Made by a program: the position numbers and the translations under genes. A stretch of DNA of 64,000 nt from Armigeres subalbatus (taxonomy: Eukaryota; Arthropoda; Insecta; Diptera; Culicidae). The stretch is from the NCBI RefSeq assembly GCF_024139115.2, contig NC_085140.1:154530452-154594451 (forward strand), read 5' to 3'. The stretch's first letter is position 1, and the number at the start of each line of letters is the position of its first letter. The notes beneath the pieces were generated by a model, which had not been told where the DNA came from, made no database searches, and saw nothing but the letters and a program-made list of their open reading frames with translations. Shown piece after piece: positions 53,141 to 63,244 of this stretch.

Positions 53141-53277
53141 TAAGAGACGTTGAGCAAAAAAAAAATTGTTCAAAATGCAAATCACAATCGCTTGACGACG
53201 GCTGAAATTTATCGGCGTGAGGCCCCATCTCAGCATCGACATCGGTTTTAATGCTGTTTGTGATTGAAGAGGTGCAT

Positions 53278-53325
53278 TATTGAAAATAAATCGGTTCTTC
53301 TCAAGACCATCTTTCGAAAGAAAGC
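53278..53325 (+). other. Second histone stem-loop-like sequence
   Basis: aaaataaatcggttcttctc aagaccatctttcgaaagaa resembles the sequence at 52523, followed by a purine-rich gaaagaaag like the histone downstream element. The stem is imperfect. Confidence 0.35.
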
Positions 53326-54454
53326 AGAAAGATCAATCGCAACGGTTGCCTTACGTTGTCCAACAACTGTCTTTGCGGTCATGTCTTGTACACAACCTTT
53401 CTGAATTTTTGCTTCGGATAAGGTACCCCGGGGCAAGTGGGACCTAAAAAAACGCTAGTTAAGCAAAATCGTTAACACATACTTAGAGAACAGGGTATTT
53501 CAGGACATTAACCATAGATACATCATTATATGCTTCCATTGTTGAAGTGTAGTCGTGTTGTAAGCCGTTTATTCAGTTACAAAAACATTGGTAGTGACTT
53601 AAATAAATTTACCTGTGGGACCCACTTACCCCTTCAAATGGGGCAAGTGGGACCTATTCTGCTCTATACTATCGAACGAAACTAATTTGAAGAATGTAGA
53701 TATAATGTTCATGTAATTTCTGAGTCGTAGTATTTCAGATCATGGATGGAGGTTTATTGCTTGTCAGACTCTTGTTTTTTGCAAAAAAAGGGATTACAAT
53801 GTTGGCAGATATAAAAACAAGACAACAGCCGGTTTACCATTTAATTGTCTGTTGTCTGGCTTTACATTAGCTTACTTTCTTACCAAATGTGTTAGATGGA
53901 AGAGATAAGCAAAGCTTTGTTCACTTTTCGAATGAATGTTTCTCTGTTTAACACAAATTATTATATAAATTAAAACTTCAAAAGGAACGTTTTTATTTAG
54001 GCGGTGTTGTAAATTTGTAATAGAACGAAATGGCCAATTTATGTCTAAAGCACTTTATTTATCTGAAAATCTGTTAATCTGATGCGAAGTTTAAAAATAA
54101 CAAAACACAAGACAAAACCTGTTGATCTATTGTAGAATAGGTAGATTGTTAGCACTGTAAACGAAAATTTTTGCATAGTTATAACAATTGCTCTTTTACA
54201 TGGGGGAGATAATTTTTAGAAAGTAAAATACACAATCTGTACACTACTGATTCAGATCCATATGATATATGAGTGTCGAAGTTATTTTTCACTAGACAAT
54301 AATCTAAAAACAGGTAAAATGGGTACACTCAAAGTTAATTGCCTATATGTCGGGTATTAAGCCACCCGGAGTGGAAATTAATTACTATGTCTGAAACTTG
54401 ATTATGCATATGTACAACATGTGATAGATTTAGTTCGGAAAAGGTATTAGAGGG

Positions 54455-54545
54455 TAACCGCCCCTTTGGTGGGGTTTGATCCCACAACCCCAGTTCGCAT
54501 GACAGGTGCTTTCCCTACTAAGCTACGAAGGACCTCCGTCGTCCA
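54455..54545 (-). mobile_element. tRNA-like SINE head, minus strand
   Basis: Minus strand: ccttcgtagcttagtaggg, then tgtgggatcaaaccccacc; good A- and B-box matches and tRNA-like stems. The context (inside a transposon, no acceptor stem partner) argues against a working tRNA. Confidence 0.6.
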
Positions 54546-54649
54546 CCGCAGCTTAGCGGGTACTGATGAAACCAAATTTCCCAGCACCAGGTACCAGCCG
54601 ATCTCTCGCTGGTAAATGTTGTAAAATGGCTCTATCCAAAATGTTGTTC

Positions 54650-54790
54650 AAATATCTAGACTAACATTTGAAAAGGGCGTAATAGCCTTTATTCTGATTC
54701 TTCGTCTACATATATAGCTATATGTAGACGAAGAATCAGAAGGAATAAATTTTGGCTGTTACGCCCTTTTCAAATGTTGGTCTAGATATG
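54650..54790. mobile_element. Small foldback nested in TIR element
   Basis: catttgaaaagggcgtaata and its complement flank an inner perfect palindrome gattcttcgtctacatata / tatatgtagacgaagaatc. Confidence 0.85.
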
Positions 54791-55204
54791 TCCCACTTGC
54801 CCCATGTATGTTAAAAATCAAGGGAAAGTGAAAATTACACATTTTGGCTTTAATCAAAACTTTTAAATCGTTTTTGAAGTCACACAATTATTTAATTGCT
54901 CAAAATATTCACTTTCCACATCAATGATGAATTTAGAAACGACTATTTTGTTGGAAATCCATTGAATTAAAATAAAAGTAATAGATTTTGCCCATAGTTT
55001 AAAGTCATGATTAAACAATACCATTAGTATGGTGCCACAAATGGTTTTGATTCCAATTTTTTTGTGTCAGGCGAATTCGTTGATAATTCTGCTTCATCTT
55101 TCTAGAACATTGTTACCATTAAAAACGTTCAACGATTAATCGGCAGCCATAGTACCCACTTACCCCGTATTATCATTTGCCCCGGGGTACCTTAATCGAG
55201 ATTT

Positions 55205-55960
55205 GAATGTTTGACGTCTATTTCTATCACGCTTCGTTCGCCCTCGTGCGGTGTTGTAGCAATACCGCCCTTGCTGCAATCTCTTTCACTAACTGCGCAT
55301 ATTCTCCGTCATACCATTTGTTATTATTCATCCGGATGGTGGATCGAATATCTCTCCAGTCATCTTCGAGAAATACTGGACCAAGCTGCTCTTTGGTGAG
55401 AAGCTCCACTTATAGCTGCCGCGTTTTGGGCTTGTCTACAGTATTATTGCCGCCCAATGTTCAGATACGGAGTCCGATTTCGACGTGTGTTGTACACCAT
55501 ACTGCAACGAGGGAGTGGTCATATTCTATTATTCTAACTGCGAAAAATGCGGATGTTCGTGATGTCGAAAAAATTACCGTTGATTACAACGTGATCGATA
55601 TGATTTTTTGTTTCTTCTCTAAACGAGGCTGTAATTCGTAGGTATCATAGGCCGTTATTATTATATTGGGTATGCAGACTATACGGTCCGATCACTGGTC
55701 TTTACATTTCCACCCATCATACCTAAGCGTTCATGTCTCCGATAACGATTTTGACGTCCTACAGACCTTATGTCTGCTCTAGCTATTGATTCCGTTGATT
55801 GGTTGCCACCCAATCACGCGTTGGTGCATCTTGCCTAGTACTATGAAGCCGATTCCAACCTCGTCTATGCCTCAGCTTGGGTAGAAGGTAGCCGCTCGAT
55901 GTCCGCTTTTACACACTTTCTATCCTGTCCAGCAAAAATCCTGCACATTACGTTTTAATA
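55205..55960 (-). mobile_element. RTE endonuclease-region fragment, minus strand, decayed
   Basis: Minus strand shows LQHRTRANEA, EDDWRDIRSTIRM, and upstream the leader of the endonuclease (gtagccgctcgatgtccgct on the plus strand corresponds to 55890). It is the most diverged RTE copy of the window. Confidence 0.75.
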
Positions 55961-55994
55961 ACTGTTTTTCCACAAAAAAACTAACACTATTTCA

Positions 55995-56573
55995 GAGATG
56001 ACGAATAACGATTGCAGTCAATATTTCTAAAGACATTATTGGCTCTCCAAACCAATCTGGAGTTCAGAACCTTGGTCTACCAGGTCAATTACGCTTGGTA
56101 TAGCAACCCATGGTGTCCATTTATGCCCTTTGAGACCATGCGCACGATTGAGGATTTAGTTTTGTTCAATCCGGATGTTCTAAGTTCTCCAAATCGTTCC
56201 AATTGGTCTACCAAGTCACCCAAGCAGCACGCGCAAAATCTTTCAATAGCTGTTTGTTCCTAATAAATTGCATTGAGGACACTGGCAATAACTACATCGA
56301 GTCACTTCCACTTTCCAGTTTCAGAAACACACAATGTTTCATTTCCGTTTAAGTGGCGTCACAATATGCCACGCATCTGACTTCTTCAGAGTTCCAAATA
56401 CAATGCGTTGTGCATAACTCAGACCTTTAGTAAGTCACACCACCCCACACCACAACTGCAGTAGTTGTTGTTTACTTGTTGCTTGGGCATAGTTCTAACT
56501 CCAGAATGGTTTGGAGAGCCTAGAATATTTGTAGAAATATTGACTGCATTTGTTATTCGTCATCCATAAAATT
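55995..56573. mobile_element. Foldback element containing dispersed tandem-repeat unit
   Basis: gatgacgaataacgattgca through ggctctccaaaccaatctgg at the left pairs with ccagaatggtttggagagcc through gttattcgtcatc at the right. The interior 56085-56225 matches the tandem dimer at 27001-27240. Confidence 0.75.
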
Positions 56574-56579
56574 GCATTG

Positions 56580-57360
56580 GGCACATTTTTGAGGAAATCA
56601 ATAACAATCACGTTAAGTGCAATTTTCGACCATACAAAAATCAGACGATTACAGAATGTAGGTGTGGCTGGTCAACAGTCTGAGGGCAGTTTTGGAATTG
56701 TATGAGCTAATGATTGTTTTGGGAATATAAACATATAAATTTGAGTCAATGTTACCCGAACCCCTTTAATTCGCTTTTTTAAAGAACTTCGTACAAAGCA
56801 CCTGAACAAGTTGGGAAGGTTAAGCACGCTCTTTAGATTAGAAGCGTTTTGGAATAGTCCTCAAAAAATTATAGAACGTAAAAAGATTGTCTGTCTATAT
56901 TAGAACTATAACATTAATATCCTACTGGTTTACGCTCGCATGGGCTTTGGAACATATGAAGTGGAATAAATTTGAAACATATCATCCCCCGTGTAAAACC
57001 ATGGCGTGAGGGCTTGGAAACTATTAGATTCATAAGGTTAGTTGAATCTTGTAAAGCAAAACTTTTTCTCTTTGTTCTTATGCCATTTCATGCAAAACAA
57101 TATATACATCCAATGAAGTCACGTGATCCTATGGTGTTGTTATTTTGTTTTATATATTTAGTGTTTGGAGACAATCGCACTTTGTGATATTCAAGTACTT
57201 ATCATAGGTAATGGCCATAATAAGTAGGTTTAAATGAATTTACCTAACAAAGCACGTCGAACTTCATCTGCTTTCAAGCTAGTCAGTCAGTAACATCTTC
57301 TTCATTTTATTTAATGGCACTACATTCCAACTGGTCTGTTTATCAACTTAGTGCTTTTTT
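56580..57360. other. No recognisable feature
   Basis: AT-rich intronic spacer with one 71-codon frame (56972-57187), no motif. Confidence 0.4.
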
Positions 57361-57364
57361 TTAG

Positions 57365-57545
57365 CATTTCCACAGTTATTAATTGCAAACTTTTCTATGT
57401 CTGCCAATTATATGAATATGCATCGTGTTTGCCAAGTATGTACAACGGAATACGAGAATGTTTCCCACTCGGAAACATCATTGATCGGACCGAGAATCGA
57501 ACTAGCCAACTCAGACAGTAAAATTGGCTTGGAAAATTTGTTTGC
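57365..57545 (-). mobile_element. tRNA-derived SINE, minus strand
   Basis: Minus strand: ctgagttggctagttcgatt, ctcggtccgatc (B box), a body with acacgatgcatattcatata, and the module gcaattaataactgtggaaa near its end. It ends about 300 bp before the host terminal exon. Confidence 0.75.
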
Positions 57546-57844
57546 ACTTCGTTAGTAGGTCATCGAAAAGTAGTGTATGAAAGTATAAAGTGTAAGAAAG
57601 TATAAAGTTGAAATTCAGTTTTGTATTTTCGAAGAAGCGGAATATGTGCTAACCATTTATTTTCGTGTTCTGAATTTCTTCCTTCCTGTTACTTCCGATT
57701 TACTTCCAGCACTTGGGAACCTCTGCACGCACAAAAACCCAATATTCATTATAGTTTGTGCAACCTTGAATCAATTCAATGCAATCCGCCGTAGAACAAC
57801 CCATCTATATACATGCTTCTAATCCGTTTCACATTTTTTTTTAG

Positions 57845-57994
57845 TTCGCGATCGTGATCACGTTCTTCTACCTCGTTCAGCTGGTGCGCTTTTTGACGGT
57901 TCCGCTGCGTACACGGTTGGAAGAAACTGAGGAAGTGCGACGCGCCAAACGGCTCTTCATGATGGTGGTTAAGGCGTTCATGGCCGCTGGTTAG
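57845..57994 (+). CDS. Host gene, terminal coding exon (49 aa)
   Basis: A run of T and ttAG at 57843-57844 forms a strong acceptor. The frame reads FAIVITFFYLVQLVRFLTVP, one transmembrane segment, then LRTRLEETEEVRRAKRLFMM, a charged amphipathic stretch, and ends VVKAFMAAG and TAG at 57992. Third positions are GC-rich. With the exon at 39435 the protein would be about 96 residues: a small single-pass membrane protein with the basic residues just after the membrane, suggesting a cytosolic C-terminus. I do not recognise the family. Phase disagrees by one base with the upstream exon. Confidence 0.7.
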   Translation, partial: FAIVITFFYLVQLVRFLTVPLRTRLEETEEVRRAKRLFMMVVKAFMAAG

Positions 57995-59040
57995 CACATG
58001 TTGCGACGCGACGACTCACCCGCAGGCGTTGTGACGCTTTCGTGAGCGGTCGAAAAATATCGGCCCCAGCATAATACTGACGAGCGTTCTGCGGTTAGTG
58101 CCGCACCGAAACTGACCCACTGCATGGCGAGCCATTACTCAGCAGTTTCACTCAACTATTTGAAAAGAGAGAGAAGGAGATAGTTTTTTAAAAATTGGAA
58201 GCAAAAACCTGTAAACCGATAAACCGCGGCAACTATTTTGCCTTGATTTAGCGCCACAACTAAAGGCTGTTGCAAGCTGTGATGAAACCACGAACGTATC
58301 AGTAAGCGCATGAGTATGGAACCGAAGGTGGTAATTGCGATGGAACATTCCGATCAACATTTCATTGCTCGTGTTGGCGAGTAGTTGAAAAATAGTTACT
58401 GTTAGCATTAGTCAATTCTAAGGATAAGATCGTTTAGATTCCCATTAAAACCATTGCAATGGCCAGTTAAATCCCATCACATTACGCTTAGAAAATTCAT
58501 CTGCATCTCGCATGCTTAGATTGAGCGAATCTGAGCAAATACAGTAATGAAAATACAGTAGAAAATCGGTTCACATTATACTTATTTTTAGTCGTCTTTT
58601 ATGCCGTAATTAAAATAACTTTTAATAATGTCAAGATAGTTCTAATGCTAATTCTACCATACCATAGGCCGTTATTTTATTCTGTAAATATTATCCCACG
58701 TTAACCGTGCGCACAAATCTGATGATTGTAACGTTTAACAGCGCATCGCAATGTTATCCGCTGATTCCAATTCAGATTATTTATCACGTCTGTTCCATTT
58801 ATTCTGTATGGTAGTTTTTTATTCGGATTAAAAAAGAGAAAGAGCGAGCTTAGCTCACACCAAAGTATGTGCGTTAAACGTGTAGGTAATCGATGCAGGT
58901 GTGTAAACGTTTAGCTGAATTAATGCTGCAATATGTTCGACAATGCGAGTATGAAGGTTGCGAGCGACTGAGCGAATAAAATCGTTAATAAATCCGAATT
59001 GTGATATAGTGTAATAAATTCAGTAGGACAACCGACCCAG
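57995..59040 (+). other. 3' UTR of host gene
   Basis: No transposon is visible in this ~1-kb stretch. It is CpG-richer at its start and ends with three AATAAA signals (58975, 58987, 59013). I place the transcript end near 59035. Confidence 0.55.
58975..59018 (+). terminator. Cluster of three AATAAA signals
   Basis: AATAAA at 58975-58980, 58987-58992 and 59013-59018, at the end of the only stretch that follows a plausible host terminal exon. Confidence 0.55.
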
Positions 59041-59199
59041 CACAGTTACGTGCTGATTTTACGAAATTAATACAAAATGCAATTAAAATACGCATTACCA
59101 AACATTTACCAGTGCTATTATTACATATCCTAGTGATGAATATCTTTATATGACCATTCAAATCGACTTCAATAATGTATTCAAAATGGAAGCAACGTA

Positions 59200-59467
59200 C
59201 AATTCAAGCTCTATCTGGAATAAGGGCGAATGTCGCAAGAGGGGATTCTCTTCGTCGACATCTTCTCTTTTATATAAAAGTGACAAGCAGCAGATTTTCT
59301 TGTGGTTTATCACAATCAGAACGATAAAAAACAATGCGAACTTGCATTCTGAAGTGATAAACTGCAAAGAAATCCCCTGCTTTCCACTTTTATTTAAAAG
59401 AGGGGAAGTCTACGAAGAGAATTCTCTCTTGTGACATTTGCCCTTTTACCAGATAGAGCTTGAATTG
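59200..59467. mobile_element. 268-bp foldback MITE
   Basis: caattcaagctctatctgg at the left and ccagatagagcttgaattg at the right; arms carry aagagaggattc-like and cttttatataaaagtgacaa / acttttatttaaaagaggggaag counterparts over about 110 bp. Confidence 0.85.
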
Positions 59468-59469
59468 CC

Positions 59470-59615
59470 ATTTTTATTATTTCACGCCATTTCACGACGC
59501 AGCAAAGCTGGAAAAATAAAAATGACAGTTGTGCTTCGCTTTCGTATTGAATAGTGTGCCCTTGAAAACACGAGTGAGTCCTTGAATATCAGACCAACAT
59601 TCGTTGATGAGTCGG
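59470..59615. mobile_element. Half copy of the 48497 foldback family
   Basis: cgacgcagcaaagc, aataaaaatgacagttgtgc and attgaatagtgtgcccttg match the right half of the element at 48497-48702. Confidence 0.7.
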
Positions 59616-59639
59616 GCATATACAGCAGTTAGGTAAGAT

Positions 59640-60470
59640 TAGACATAAGGGAGGTTTTTAATTTTGCTTCCTTATGCTATGTTACATTTTTATTTATTAT
59701 CAATACATTCCAATTGCCTCTGGCAGTTAGGATTTTTCCTCTGGTTTTCAATTCAACATGTAGGTATTACAATGTTTTCAACTTAAACTAAATTTAACCT
59801 CATTTATACTAAGGGTACAAGGAGCTAATAGTAGATTGCAACGATTTTTGTCTAAAATTGGAAATTATTTTATTAGACATTTGTTTCAATGTCTCAATAT
59901 TAGAAATTCTATGAAGTTCATTGGTACTATAATAAAAATAAAATAAAATAAAAATATAAAACTGGATTCGATTTATGGATCTTGTGATTGATAGTCCTTC
60001 ACTCTACCACAGCATCATTCAACACTTCGAAGGGACTGCATGTTGACTCACCATAAAAACCCTACGATTATGAAGTTTTGTATTCGGGTTTTCTGTTACT
60101 TGGTTGCACCATCACAGGAAAAAATTGTGAGTTGTCAAAACGTTGAACGATGCTAAATTAAACATGAAGACACACTCAACTTATCTGCAACTTAATTTAA
60201 ACAAACAATTAAATTTTGAAAGACGCATTGAAGTTATATGGTAAAAAATATGCAACTTAATGATTTTGTTTCGTGTTTGCAACATGCAGTGCAGTATTCT
60301 TTGGTTGTTTCTTTCCAAGTGTTAAACGCGTACTGCATTGCAATGTTAATGAAACATTGAACACAATTCGAACGCTTTTGACATCTTGATGCAACTTTTG
60401 AAGCTGAATAGAAACAAGGTGCTTTTAGGAAGATGTTGCGTGTGCTACTTGGGATGGCTGGTCTAAAAAT
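59640..60470. other. No recognisable feature
   Basis: AT-rich spacer; a short (aaaat)n stretch near 59930. Confidence 0.4.
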
Positions 60471-60479
60471 TTGTTTGTT

Positions 60480-61440
60480 TTCAAAAATTTGTTGTTAAGA
60501 TAAAGTTTTGATTTTCTGTTTGTAAGTGGGTATAAAGACACTTAGCATATTTGTTACATTTAGCTTGAATGCCTTTAATGTGATTTTTAAAAGTTAATTT
60601 TTGATCTAACAGAAGTCCCAAATATTTAGCTTCGCTAGACCAATTAATTGGAACCCCATTCATAGTGACAATATGCCTACAAGAAGATTTCAAATAAGAA
60701 GCTTTCGACTTATGTGGGAAAATTTTAAGCTGAGTTCCGGAAGTATTCGGGGAAATTTTCCATTTTGCAAGTAAGTGGAAAAAATATCCAAAAATATTCT
60801 GCATTCAAATCAAATAATCAAATCTTCATGCCAAACACTGTCAAATGCTTTCTCTATATCAAGAAGAGATACTCCAGTCGAATATCCTTCAGATTTGTTG
60901 AGTTGAATTAAATTTGTAACTCATAATAAAATGATGAGCGAAAACATATTTTAAGCTCTTTTTAGTGGAATGCATTCAACCGTCTAAGACGAGTTTAGTA
61001 CTTAGTAGTGGCGTTTTTCCATTTATCATTGAAGTATGCCAATTGAAAACATTGACATTGAAGTCACCAATTATGAAACATTTTGATTTGTTGCAAGTTA
61101 GAATTTGAAGATCAGCTCTCAACAAAATTTCTTTGCTGACCATTGCACTGGATAGGCAAGTAGGCAGCAATAAAAGAAAATTGTCCAAAATTTGTTTCTA
61201 CATAAACTCCCAAGGTTTCAAAAACTTTTATGAAATAAAGAACATAATTTGTGTTTCATACGTCTAATAATGACAATGGCGGGCGACCCCACCACAGGCA
61301 CTGTCAAGGCAATCCTTTCTGTAAATAAAATAATTTGGATCTCGCTTGTCCAGGTTTTAAATAAGTTTCAGTTATAATGGCAATGTGCCTATTATGAACT
61401 GTTAGGAGGTTAAATAATTCATCTTCCTTACCCTTTGATA
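60480..61440 (-). mobile_element. Juan-like (jockey clade) non-LTR element, internally deleted
   Basis: Minus strand, 61440-60976: endonuclease pieces (VFETLGVYVETNFGQFSFIA in one frame, SKCFIIGDFNVNVFNWH with the catalytic D and N in another). 60804-60481: RT C-terminal part, WKISPNTSGTQLKIFPHK, MNGVPINWSSEAKYLGLLLD, then LTFKNHIKGIQAKCNKYAK. These are strong jockey/Juan motifs. The RT core between them is mostly deleted. Confidence 0.85.
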
Positions 61441-61549
61441 AGCGGAAATTCCAATTTAAAATTAAAAAAAAAATAGGGGCGATTCAAATATGACGTGCAC
61501 TATTTTTCGAGATTTCTAGACCCCCCCTTCCCCTTCTGTCACGCTTTTT

Positions 61550-61890
61550 TGTTTATTGTTTATTATTTTTTTTGTCTTTAGTATCGAGACTTTCAGCCCA
61601 AGGCTGGCTCGTTTCGTAAGTTATTGTTTATTGTTTATTGTTTATTGTTTATTGTTTATTGTTTATTGTTTATTGTTTATTGTTTATTGTTTATTGTTTA
61701 TTGTTTATTGTTTATTGTTTATTGTTTATTGTTTATTGTTTATTGTTTATTGTTTATTGTTTATTGTTTATTGTTTATTGTTTATTGTTTATTGTTTATT
61801 GTTTATTGTTTATTGTTTATTCTTTATTGTTTATTGTTTATTGTTTATTGTTTATTGTTTATTGTTTATTGTTTATCATGTTTATTGTTT
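61550..61890 (+). repeat. (TTTATTG)n heptamer array, left block
   Basis: About 37 near-perfect copies of TTTATTG from 61622, after a few degenerate units and a short unique stretch. Because seven is not a multiple of three and no stop arises, all three plus frames stay open as FIVYCLL repeats. Confidence 0.98.
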
Positions 61891-62734
61891 ATCAGCTCCA
61901 TCACCATTGTTTATTGTTCCCATTGTTTCATCGTTTATCGTTTATTCACCGTTCCATCATCTCATTGTCATGTCCATCATTCATCCCATTATGCTATCGT
62001 CCATCAGCTCATCGGTCTCCATTCGCCCATCGTCACTGCTTCATCATTCATCCCATCAGTCTATCGCTGCCCCATCATTCATCGTCCATCGTTCCATCGC
62101 CCATCGTCCATCATTCACCCATCACGTCCATCGTCCACCGTCCATCTCATTCCGCCCATCACCCACCATCGCCCATCAGCTCCATCATTCCATCGTCCAC
62201 CGGCCCATCACCCATCGTCTACCGTCTCCATCCACCCCACCGTCCATCGTCCATCAGCCGTCCACCCATCGTCCATCCGTCTCATCGTCCATCAGCTCCA
62301 TCGCCCATCATTCGCCCGTTCATCATTCATCGTCCATCCGTCTACATTCCATCGGGGCTCCATCGCCCATCGTCCATCTGCCCATCATTCATCGCCCATC
62401 ATTCCATCAGCCCATCGCCCATCACTGGTTCATCGCCCATCATTCTTCCGTCTATCACCGCCCATCGCCCACGCCCATCGCTCCATCCGTCCAATCGGCC
62501 CATCGTCCATCGTCCATCGGCCCGTTCATCGCTTTTCCATCAGTCTCCATCACCTGTCTCCACCATCAGTCCATCCATCCATCGCCCACCGGCTCATCGT
62601 CTATCAGCCATCCATCGTTCATCACTCCATCGCTCCATCGCCCATCCATTGCCGTCTATCATTCATCGTCTACCGCCCATCATTCATCGCTCCATCGTCT
62701 ACCGTCCCATCGCCCATCAGCTCATCAGCCCATT
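61891..62734 (+). repeat. C-rich heptamer-like block (YCCATCR)
   Basis: Irregular repeats of ccatcgt, ccatcgc and ccatcat. Aligned with TTTATTG, the unit TCCATCG differs by T-to-C changes at three positions only, while the A and G stay. Register is less regular than in the flanking blocks. Confidence 0.9.
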
Positions 62735-63232
62735 GCCTATTGTTTATTGTTTATTGTTTATTGTTTATTGTTTATTGTTTATTGTTTATTGTTTATTGTT
62801 TATTGTTTATTGTTTATTGTTTATTGTTTATTGTTTATTGTTTATTGTTTATTGTTTATTGTTTATTGTTTATTGTTTATTGTTTATTGTTTATTGTTTA
62901 TTGTTTATTGTTTATTGTTTATTGTTTATTGTTTTATTGTTTTATTGCTTATTGTTTATTGTTTATTGTTTATTGTTTATTGTTTATTGTTTATTGTTTA
63001 TTATTTATTGTTTATTGTTTATTGTTTATTTTTTATTATTTATTGTTTTATTGTTTATTGTTTATTTATTGTTTATTGTTTATTGTTTATTGTTTATTGT
63101 TTATTGTTTATTGTTTATTGTTTATTGCTTATTGTTTATTGTTTATTGTTTATTGTTTATTGTTTATTGTTTATTGTTTATTGTTTATTGTTTATTGTTT
63201 ATTGTTTATTGTTTATTGTTTATTGTTTATTG
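62735..63232 (+). repeat. (TTTATTG)n heptamer array, right block
   Basis: About 70 copies with a few variants (ttttattg, tttatttattg, ttgcttattg). Same strand and phase type as the left block. Confidence 0.98.
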
Positions 63233-63244
63233 TATGAATATTAA

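Larger units (their letters stand above)
53419..55194. mobile_element. 1.8-kb TA-flanked TIR element
   Basis: Ends AGGTACCCCGGGGCAA and TTGCCCCGGGGTACCT with TA outside. The motif ggggcaagtgggacc recurs near 53640 and, inverted, near 53625, 54787 and 55152. It has no coding frame. A tRNA-like head and a foldback are nested in it. Confidence 0.85.

Noticed and set aside
53248..53436. Minus-strand 62-codon frame near a histone-like stem-loop
   Set aside because: Examined as a possible histone tail; no alignable histone residues.
54455..54545. Functional tRNA gene
   Set aside because: Boxes look good but it sits inside a transposon and lacks a clear acceptor stem; treated as a SINE head.
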